Of a stretch of 64,000 nucleotides of DNA, positions 56,661 to 64,000 are shown piece after piece. The translations under genes and the position numbers were made by a program. This stretch comes from Candidatus Defluviilinea proxima (GTDB taxonomy: Bacteria; Chloroflexota; Anaerolineae; Anaerolineales; Villigracilaceae), in the NCBI GenBank assembly GCA_016721115.1, contig JADKIW010000001.1, positions 8,501 through 72,500 on the forward strand, read 5' to 3'. The first letter of the stretch is position 1; each line of letters starts with the position of its first letter. Below the pieces are notes generated by a model. The model worked only from the letters and a program-made list of their open reading frames with translations, had not been told where the DNA came from and searched no databases.

Positions 56661-57017
56661 ATGATGATCCTCATTGCCGGTCCTTATCGCTCAGGGACAG
56701 GTGACGACCCAAAGAAAATGGAAGCAAACGTCCATGAGATGGAGGCGTATGCACTTCCCATCTTTCGTTTAGGACACATTCCCGTGCTAGGAGAATGGCT
56801 CGCGCTTCCTCTCGTCCATTTGGCTGGGTCAACAAAAGTTGGAGATGAAGCTTTCAATGAAATATTTCATCCGATTGCAGAACGACTTCTTAGCAAATGC
56901 GATGCAGTCTTACGGGTGGGTGGCGCATCGCAAGGAGCAGATCTGATGGTGGAAGTGGCCAGGAACAAGGGTCTACAGGTTTTCAAGGGGCTTGAAGAGA
57001 TCCCATCTGCAAAATGA
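56661..57017 (+). CDS. DUF4406-type nucleoside deoxyribosyltransferase-like protein
   Basis: 118 aa from the ATG at 56661, 4 nt after the NUDIX stop. ILIAGPYRSGTGDDPKKMEA, LGHIPVLGEWLALPLVHLAG and VLRVGGASQGADLMVEVA match DUF4406, a nucleoside 2-deoxyribosyltransferase-like fold. The pairing with NUDIX suggests nucleotide salvage or clean-up. Confidence 0.82.
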   Translation: MMILIAGPYRSGTGDDPKKMEANVHEMEAYALPIFRLGHIPVLGEWLALPLVHLAGSTKVGDEAFNEIFHPIAERLLSKCDAVLRVGGASQGADLMVEVARNKGLQVFKGLEEIPSAK

Positions 57018-57029
57018 TCGAAAATACGC

Positions 57030-57059
57030 AAAACAGGAGCCAATAAAGCTCCTGTTTTT
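57030..57059 (+). terminator. Terminator after the DUF4406 gene
   Basis: AAAACAGGAGC and GCTCCTGTTTT around a 7-nt loop, followed by TATTTT. Confidence 0.75.
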
Positions 57060-57202
57060 ATTTTCCACCATTCCTATCCGAAATATGACAACAAGCATGG
57101 GTATTTAAGTCATTCATAACTAACCCCCACGGGGTAAAGGGGATAAACTTGTACAGATAAAGAAATTCACAGGCCTCGTGCCTGTTTCCTAAAGGAGTAC
57201 GT

Positions 57203-60200
57203 ATGAAAAAATCTGTAATTATGACAGACGGCAATGAAGCCACAGCATCGGTTGCCCATCGGTTGAGTGAAGTGATCGCGATTTACCCGATCACGCCCTC
57301 TTCCAATATGGGTGAATTTGCCGATGAATGGTCAGCCAAAGGCAAGAAAAACCTATGGGGTACCACCCCGCTCGTCGTTGAGATGCAGTCCGAAGGTGGA
57401 GCCGCAGGTGCAGTTCACGGTGCGCTTCAAACTGGCGCACTCACAACCACGTTTACCGCGTCACAGGGCTTACTCTTAATGATCCCGAACATGTACAAGA
57501 TCGCAGGTGAGCTCACCAGCACGGTCTTCCATGTTGCGGCACGTGCCATTGCGGCGCATGCTCTCTCCATTTACGGAGATCATCAAGATGTGATGGCAGT
57601 CCGCCAGACGGGTTGGGCATTGCTCTCCAGCGGATCGGTGCAGGAAGCGCATGATTTTGCCGCTATCGCACAGATGGCAACGCTCAAAGCCCGTGTCCCA
57701 TTCCTGCATTTCTTTGACGGGTTTCGCACCTCGCACGAAGTGAACAAGATCTTCCAAATTTCGGATGAAGAACTCCGATCTCTCGTGGATGATGACCTGA
57801 TCCGTGAACACCGGGCCCGTGGTCTCACCCCGAACAACCCCGTCCTGCGCGGCACCGCTCAGAACCCGGATGTCTACTTCCAGATGCGTGAAGCGGCAAA
57901 TAACTATTACACCGCCACCCCCGGCATCGTACAGGAAGCCATGGACAAGTTTGCCAAGGTTGTTGGAAGACACTACAACCTGTTCGACTATTACGGCAGT
58001 CCAGATGCAGAGCGTGTGATCGTTATCCTTGGCTCAGGCGCTGAAACCGTTGAAGATACTGTCAACTATTTGACGGCAAAAGGCGAAAAAGTGGGTGTGG
58101 TATGTGTAAGACTTTACCGCCCATTCTCGCTGGAACACTTCGTTAAAGTGCTTCCCAACACTGTAAAATCCATCGCCGTGCTCGACCGCACCAAAGAACC
58201 CGGCTCATCCGGTGAACCTCTTTATTTGGATGTGGTGAACGCACTTGTTGAAGCAAATCGCACGGGCATCAAGACCATTGGTGGACGTTACGGGCTTTCC
58301 TCAAAGGAATTCACCCCCAACATGGTCAAAGCCGTGTTCGATGAAATGAGCAAGCCTGAACCCAAGGTCCATTTCACCGTTGGTATCAATGATGATGTGT
58401 CACACACCAGCCTTGAAGTAGATCCGAACTTCAAGGTCGAAACCGAAGGCACAATCAGTTGTGTGTTCTTCGGCCTCGGCGCAGACGGTACCGTGGGTGC
58501 CAACAAGAACTCCATCAAGATCATCGGTGAAGAGACCGACAACTACGCGCAAGGCTACTTCTATTACGACTCGAAGAAATCGGGTACGGTCACCATGTCG
58601 CACCTGCGTTTTGGTCCAAAACCCATCCGTGCGCCGTATTTGATCGAGTTGAATCAGGCAAGTTTCGTCGCCTGTCATCAATTCTCATTCCTTGAGCGCG
58701 TGAATATGCTCAAGTATGCCAAAACAGGTGCCACCTTCCTTCTCAACAGCCTGTATGGTCCCGATGAAGTGTGGGATCAACTCCCCTCCGAAGTACAGAA
58801 GGACATCATTGAGAAGAAGCTGAAATTCTACGTTATCAACGGCTACGAAGTCGCTGAAAAGACGGGTATGGGCGGACGCATGAACACCATCATGCAGACA
58901 GCCTTCTTTGCCATCAGCGGCATCCTTCCTCGTGAAGCGGCCATCGCCGAGATCAAACACTCCATCGAGAAGACCTATGGCAAGCGCGGCGAAGCCGTAG
59001 TGAAGAAGAACTTTGAAGCTGTAGATGCGACCATTGCCAATCTTTATGAGGTCAAGGTCCCAGCGAAGGTAACGTCAAAGACGACGCGCCGCCTCCCAGT
59101 CCCGGCTGAGGCGCCTGAATTCGTCCGCAATGTGCTTGGTGAGATCATCGGCGCGAACGGCGATAATATCCCCGTATCCGCGTTCCCGATCGATGGAACC
59201 TTCCCAACTGGCACCACGCAGTGGGAAAAGCGCAATATCGCTTTGGAAATCCCTGTGTGGGACGAGAAGCTCTGTATTCAATGCGGTAAGTGCGTGATGG
59301 TTTGTCCGCATGCAGTCATCCGCCACAAGGTGTATGACGAAAAGTTGGTTGCGGGTGCCCCTGAAACATTCAAGCACACCGCCTCGAAGTTCAAGGAATT
59401 TTCACCTGGTTACGCTTACACGGTGCAGGTTGCGCCGGAAGACTGCACAGGTTGTACTTTGTGCGTAGAAGTCTGCCCAGTGAAGGACAAGGCGCAGGTC
59501 GGACGCAAGGCCATCAATATGGCTCCACAACCGCCTCTGCGCGAACAAGAAGCCAAGAACTGGGATTTCTTCATGGAAATTCCTGACTTGGATCGCAAAT
59601 TGGTCAATCCATCCACGATTAAGAACTCACAGTTGCTACGCCCATTGTTTGAGTTCAGCGGCGCCTGTGCAGGTTGTGGTGAGACGCCATATGTCAAACT
59701 GGTCTCGCAGTTGTTCGGTGACCGTGCGGTCATTGCGAACGCGACAGGTTGTTCCTCCATTTACGGCGGCAACCTCCCCACCACCCCATGGGCTGTGGAT
59801 GCAAAAGGCCGTGGTCCCGCGTGGTCGAACTCCTTGTTTGAAGACAATGCAGAGTTCGGTCTCGGTATGCGGTTGACAATCGACAAGCAAACCGAATATG
59901 CCCGTGAATTACTGGGCGCATTCGAGAAGGAACTTGGCAAGGACTTGGCCGAAGCCATTCTGAATGCCAACCAGACAGATGAAGCAGGTATCGAAGCACA
60001 ACGTGAACGCATCGCCGAGCTCAAGAACAAACTTGGCAAATCCAGCGACACCCGCGCGAAAGACCTCGTAAGTCTGGCTGATAATCTCGTCAAAAAATCC
60101 GTGTGGATCATCGGTGGTGACGGCTGGGCGTATGATATCGGCTACGGCGGTCTCGATCATGTGATGGCAAGCGGACGCAACGTCAATATCCTCGTTCTCG

Positions 60201-60760
60201 ATACCGAAGTGTATTCGAACACAGGCGGTCAGGCCAGCAAGTCTACACCGCGCGCCGCTGTCGCAAAGTTCGCCATGGGCGGTAAGGGGTTGCCGAAGAA
60301 AGATCTCGGCCTCATTGCCATGTCCTATGGATATGTATATGTGGCACGTGTTGCGATGGGCGCCAACGACCAACAGACCCTGCGCGCTCTGCTTGAAGCC
60401 GAGTCCTATGATGGTCCGTCCATCGTTATCGCGTACAGCCCCTGTATCGCGCACGGCTACGACATGGCAAAAAGCCTTGAGCAAACAAAACTTGCGGTTC
60501 AATCGGGTCACTGGCCCATGTACCGCTACGATCCGCGCCTCGCACACCAGGGACAAAATCCGCTCGTGATCGAGTCGAAAGAACCGACCATTCCGATCTC
60601 ACAGTATGCCTATAACGAGACCCGTTACAAGATGCTCACGCAAATGGACGAAGCCCGTGCAGAGGAATTAATGATCGAGGCACAACAAGATGCCAAATCC
60701 CGCTGGACCCTATACCAACAGATGGCGGCAATGCACTACAACGGAGATAAAAAGGAGTAG
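57203..60760 (+). CDS. nifJ: Pyruvate:ferredoxin (flavodoxin) oxidoreductase
   Basis: 1185 aa, all domains fused. Domain order: PFOR domain I (YPITPSSNMGEFADEW), domain II, EKR-type domain, two [4Fe-4S] clusters (CIQCGKCVMVCP near residue 690; CTGCTLCVEVCP near 750), then the TPP domain with CAGCGETPY, NATGCSSIYGGNLP, GGDGWAYDIGYGG and TGGQASKSTP. It converts pyruvate to acetyl-CoA and CO2, giving low-potential electrons that could drive the corrinoid activator (inference). AAAGGAG precedes the ATG. Confidence 0.96.
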   Translation: MKKSVIMTDGNEATASVAHRLSEVIAIYPITPSSNMGEFADEWSAKGKKNLWGTTPLVVEMQSEGGAAGAVHGALQTGALTTTFTASQGLLLMIPNMYKIAGELTSTVFHVAARAIAAHALSIYGDHQDVMAVRQTGWALLSSGSVQEAHDFAAIAQMATLKARVPFLHFFDGFRTSHEVNKIFQISDEELRSLVDDDLIREHRARGLTPNNPVLRGTAQNPDVYFQMREAANNYYTATPGIVQEAMDKFAKVVGRHYNLFDYYGSPDAERVIVILGSGAETVEDTVNYLTAKGEKVGVVCVRLYRPFSLEHFVKVLPNTVKSIAVLDRTKEPGSSGEPLYLDVVNALVEANRTGIKTIGGRYGLSSKEFTPNMVKAVFDEMSKPEPKVHFTVGINDDVSHTSLEVDPNFKVETEGTISCVFFGLGADGTVGANKNSIKIIGEETDNYAQGYFYYDSKKSGTVTMSHLRFGPKPIRAPYLIELNQASFVACHQFSFLERVNMLKYAKTGATFLLNSLYGPDEVWDQLPSEVQKDIIEKKLKFYVINGYEVAEKTGMGGRMNTIMQTAFFAISGILPREAAIAEIKHSIEKTYGKRGEAVVKKNFEAVDATIANLYEVKVPAKVTSKTTRRLPVPAEAPEFVRNVLGEIIGANGDNIPVSAFPIDGTFPTGTTQWEKRNIALEIPVWDEKLCIQCGKCVMVCPHAVIRHKVYDEKLVAGAPETFKHTASKFKEFSPGYAYTVQVAPEDCTGCTLCVEVCPVKDKAQVGRKAINMAPQPPLREQEAKNWDFFMEIPDLDRKLVNPSTIKNSQLLRPLFEFSGACAGCGETPYVKLVSQLFGDRAVIANATGCSSIYGGNLPTTPWAVDAKGRGPAWSNSLFEDNAEFGLGMRLTIDKQTEYARELLGAFEKELGKDLAEAILNANQTDEAGIEAQRERIAELKNKLGKSSDTRAKDLVSLADNLVKKSVWIIGGDGWAYDIGYGGLDHVMASGRNVNILVLDTEVYSNTGGQASKSTPRAAVAKFAMGGKGLPKKDLGLIAMSYGYVYVARVAMGANDQQTLRALLEAESYDGPSIVIAYSPCIAHGYDMAKSLEQTKLAVQSGHWPMYRYDPRLAHQGQNPLVIESKEPTIPISQYAYNETRYKMLTQMDEARAEELMIEAQQDAKSRWTLYQQMAAMHYNGDKKE

Positions 60761-60768
60761 GAAACAAA

Positions 60769-60794
60769 AGGGGCGGGAGTTCCCTCTCGCCCCT
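60769..60794. repeat. Intergenic palindrome, GGGGCG family, copy 5
   Basis: AGGGGCGGGAG and CTCTCGCCCCT around a 4-nt loop, with one G-T pair. It lies between PFOR and the DHOD-like gene. Related to the GTAGGG palindromes of the corrinoid cluster, without the TGTA lead. Confidence 0.5.
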
Positions 60795-60825
60795 CCTTAA
60801 CCTTACTCATTTTTTGGAGAATACC

Positions 60826-61827
60826 ATGACCGATCTTTCTACAACTTATCTTGGTCTGAACTTAAAGAACCCTCTCGTCGCCTCAGCCTCTCCCCTATCA
60901 AAGAAGCTGGATACGGCAAAAAGGCTTGAGGATGCAGGCATTGCGGCAATCGTAATGTATTCCCTCTTCGAGGAACAAATCATCCACGAAAGCCTGGAAC
61001 TCGACCATTACTTGAATCGCGGAAGTGAATCATTTGCTGAAGCACTATCCTACCTGCCAGACGGTGGTATGTATGGAATTAGCCCTGAAAAATACTTGAA
61101 TCAAGTAGCTGGGCTGAAGAAAGCCTTGTCCGTGCCCATCATCGGTAGTTTGAACGGTGTCTCAAAAGGTGGCTGGACAAAGTACGCGAAAAAAATCGAA
61201 GAAGCAGGTGCCGACGCTCTGGAGCTTAACCTGTACTTCATCCCCACCGACATGGATTTGACATCATCTGATATCGAAGACATGCAGGTGGAATTGGTGG
61301 CAGAGGTCAAGTCTGCTGTCAAAATCCCGTTGGCTGTGAAGATCAGCCCGTTTGTGACATCCATTCCTAACTTCGTAAGGCGTCTTGTAGGTGCAGGTGC
61401 TGACGGCTTGGTGTTGTTCAATCGCTTCTACCAACCCGACTTTGATCTCGATGAGCTTGAGATCGTCCACAGCCTGGATCTGAGCACTTCTGCAGAATTG
61501 CGGTTACCCCTACGCTGGATCTCGATCCTGCACGGAAAAGTCGATGTAGATTTTGCCCTGACCAGTGGCGTACATTCCCACAAGGATGTGTTGAAAGCTA
61601 TGATGGCAGGTGCCAAGGTCGCAATGACAGCTTCGAATCTGCTCCATAATGGCGATCAGGCCGTCGGTCAGATCTTAGGCGATCTGGAAGCGTGGATGAA
61701 GGAAAAAGAGTATGTGTCCATTCAACAGATGCAGGGAAGCATGAGTCAGAAGTCCGTAAAGGAACCTGCTGCTTTCGAACGGGCAAATTATATGAAGGTA
61801 TTGGGATCGTTCAGAGACCTTCCATAA
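60826..61827 (+). CDS. Dihydroorotate dehydrogenase-like flavoprotein
   Basis: 333 aa, FMN-binding TIM barrel. LGLNLKNPLVASASPLSKKL, GADALELNLYFIPTDM, AVKISPFVTSIPNFVRRLVG and GAKVAMTASNLLHNG follow the DHOD family. The N-terminal part suits the DHOD-like group that is often next to PFOR and is probably not true PyrD, as pyrimidine-specific residues are not clear. ATG at 60826 with GGAGA 5 nt upstream. Confidence 0.82.
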   Translation: MTDLSTTYLGLNLKNPLVASASPLSKKLDTAKRLEDAGIAAIVMYSLFEEQIIHESLELDHYLNRGSESFAEALSYLPDGGMYGISPEKYLNQVAGLKKALSVPIIGSLNGVSKGGWTKYAKKIEEAGADALELNLYFIPTDMDLTSSDIEDMQVELVAEVKSAVKIPLAVKISPFVTSIPNFVRRLVGAGADGLVLFNRFYQPDFDLDELEIVHSLDLSTSAELRLPLRWISILHGKVDVDFALTSGVHSHKDVLKAMMAGAKVAMTASNLLHNGDQAVGQILGDLEAWMKEKEYVSIQQMQGSMSQKSVKEPAAFERANYMKVLGSFRDLP

Positions 61828-61847
61828 GAAAGATCATAATAATAATA

Positions 61848-61876
61848 AAGGCTCCCGAGTATATCTCGGGAGCCTT
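61848..61876. terminator. Convergent-gene terminator
   Basis: AAGGCTCCCGAG-TATAT-CTCGGGAGCCTT followed by TTTGTTTC, between the DHOD-like gene (plus) and infA (minus). Confidence 0.85.
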
Positions 61877-61900
61877 TTTGTTTCAAAAATAATACTGTAT

Positions 61901-62149
61901 TTATTCTTCGGCGGGAACAGGAGAGGTCTTGCGTTGGCGGAAGGTAATACGGGCACGGGTCAGGTCGTAGGGGGACATTTCCATTGCCACGCGATCACCC
62001 AGAAGGATGCGAATATAATGCTTGCGCATTTTTCCTGAAAGATAAGCCAAAACTTCATGGCCATTATCCAACTTTACGCGGAATTGTGTACCAGGCAAAG
62101 CCTCGACAACTACACCTTCTGCACGAATTTTATCTTCTTCTTTTGCCAT
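61901..62149 (-). CDS. infA: Translation initiation factor IF-1
   Basis: 82 aa S1/OB-fold protein: EGVVVEALPGTQFRVKLDNG, SGKMRKHYIRILLGDRV and MSPYDLTRARITFRQR are hallmark IF-1 sequences. ATG at 62149, GAGG 5 nt upstream. Adjacent to rpsU on the minus strand and downstream of rRNA genes. Confidence 0.97.
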   Translation of the reverse strand: MAKEEDKIRAEGVVVEALPGTQFRVKLDNGHEVLAYLSGKMRKHYIRILLGDRVAMEMSPYDLTRARITFRQRKTSPVPAEE

Positions 62150-62169
62150 ATTACCTCTTTCTACTCGAT

Positions 62170-62370
62170 TCACTCGCCATCGCGGGTGAATGTACGCCGT
62201 TTGATGCGACGGATCGCTTTCTTCTTTTCCATGCGGCGCTGTTCGCTCTTGGAAACGAACCAGCGTTTGCGGCGAACAGTGCTTAGGACACCACTTTTAA
62301 CGACCTTTTTGCGAAAGCGTTTGAGAAGGGAATCCTGGGATTCGCCATTACGTAAATTTACAGATGCCAA
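62170..62370 (-). CDS. rpsU: 30S ribosomal protein S21
   Basis: 66 aa, basic bS21: LKRFRKKVVKSGVLSTVRRK, RWFVSKSEQRRMEKKKAIRR. The start is TTG with a strong AAAGGAGGTGA ribosome binding site. Precedes infA by 20 nt; probably cotranscribed. Confidence 0.92.
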   Translation of the reverse strand: MASVNLRNGESQDSLLKRFRKKVVKSGVLSTVRRKRWFVSKSEQRRMEKKKAIRRIKRRTFTRDGE

Positions 62371-62407
62371 AACAAGTCACCTCCTTTCCGCATGGAAGTA
62401 GCCGACA

Positions 62408-62441
62408 AAAAAAATCGGCCGATGTATACATACTCGGCCGA
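62408..62441 (-). terminator. Terminator or attenuator upstream of rpsU
   Basis: Minus strand: TCGGCCGA-(11 nt)-TCGGCCGA followed by TTTTTTTT. It ends about 35 nt before the rpsU start, so it is either an attenuator for rpsU-infA or the stop of the rRNA unit. Confidence 0.65.
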
Positions 62442-62577
62442 GGACACAACTCAAGCAAGAAGAAACGACAAAGTGATCAATGGATCAAAACGTACGCTTC
62501 ACACTCCTCTATTTTGCAGGAATGGGACGAAACAAGTTGTCCCTCAACCGAACTACATTTTGAATTATACACGATTC

Positions 62578-62602
62578 ATGCGCAGACGAAAAGTCTGCGC
62601 AT
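62578..62602 (-). terminator. Hairpin after 5S rRNA
   Basis: ATGCGCAGAC and its complement around a 5-nt loop, 22 nt past the 5S 3' end on the minus strand. No T run follows; a processing hairpin or weak terminator. Confidence 0.5.
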
Positions 62603-62623
62603 GCAATATTAAAAGAAAAAGCC

Positions 62624-62741
62624 TCTTGGCAATGACCTACTCTCCCAGGAGGTCGCCCTCCAAGTACCATCGGCGCTGACGGACTTAACTGCCGGGTTCG
62701 GGATGTTACCGGGTGTGACCCCGCCGCTCCAATCACCAAGA
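62624..62741 (-). rRNA. rrf: 5S ribosomal RNA
   Basis: The minus strand reads as 5S: a GGGGTCACACC...CCGAACCCGGCAGTTAAG block, then GATGGTACTTGG and GGGAGAGTAGGTC, with complementary ends CTTGG / CCAAG. Ends are approximate within a few bases. Lies 3' of 23S. Confidence 0.93.
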
Positions 62742-62807
62742 GACTTATTCACAAGTTAATGCTGAATAAAAACTGACATATCTATCGCGAAGAGTAATAA
62801 GTTCTCC

Positions 62808-64000
<1,193 letters not shown>

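Noticed and set aside
59909..60556. 215-codon minus-strand frame
   Set aside because: Antisense to the PFOR thiamine-pyrophosphate domain; shadow.

Overview
The window reads as a bacterial chromosome segment of moderate GC, most likely Chloroflexota and probably an Anaerolineae-like facultative or anaerobic heterotroph. That placement is an inference. It rests on the mix of gene types (TP-rich lipoproteins with LysM domains, a YkoEDC-type ECF transporter, one-piece pyruvate:ferredoxin oxidoreductase, corrinoid methyltransferases, E. coli-like NarG) and on general resemblance, not on a search. Several genes look leaderless, with a -10-like box 6-9 nt before the ATG and no Shine-Dalgarno sequence.

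Region 1 (1-5.35 kb) is a mobile-element border. It holds a partial gene at the left edge, a long gene-poor stretch, an unrecognised 496-aa gene and a large serine recombinase (minus strand). The recombinase sits between copies A and B of a repeat whose third copy (C) is at 31.2 kb. Just inside copy B lies the 3' remnant of an NnrS-like gene.

Region 2 (5.35-31.05 kb) is a nitrate respiration / nitrite reduction island. The plus strand carries two Crp/Fnr regulators, an NnrS-like protein, small haem-copper-like membrane proteins, DUF1858-like proteins, a copper nitrite reductase with fused cupredoxin and cytochrome c domains (broken by apparent frameshifts), a cupin, cytochrome b561 and a cytochrome c lipoprotein. 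The minus strand carries narXL-like regulators, a pseudo-receiver, a cytochrome c lipoprotein, narG, an intervening lipoprotein, narHJI, two narK genes, an FmdE-like gene and a DUF2249 gene, plus a Sco1-cytochrome c fusion. Four copies of a 16-bp palindrome, TTTGyk-N4-CGCAAA, sit upstream of four of these units at spacings typical of Crp/Fnr activation. They probably define the local regulon. No norB or nosZ is seen.

Region 3 (31.5-43.3 kb) is housekeeping or envelope: histidine phosphatase, lipid kinase, cupin, an ABC-2 exporter with LemA and TPM-domain genes, a sorbosone-dehydrogenase-like protein, RecQ and a YhiN-like flavoprotein.

Region 4 (43.3-53.2 kb) is a corrinoid one-carbon cluster: corrinoid protein, an MtmB-like methyltransferase that reads through the pyrrolysine position with an ordinary leucine codon, an ECF transporter (S, AA, T), a small Virulence_fact-type protein, an ASKHA-domain corrinoid activator, a homocysteine S-methyltransferase-like protein and an MtaA/UroD-like methyltransferase. 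Together these suggest demethylation of an unknown methylated, possibly amine, substrate and methyl transfer to one or two acceptors. Related GTAGGG...CCCTAC palindromes punctuate the cluster, and one REP-like palindrome is inserted inside the activator gene.

Region 5 (53.2-64 kb) holds a membrane protein, a LysM lipoprotein, a NUDIX hydrolase, a DUF4406 protein, PFOR, a DHOD-like protein, then infA, rpsU, 5S rRNA and the 3' part of 23S rRNA, all four on the minus strand.
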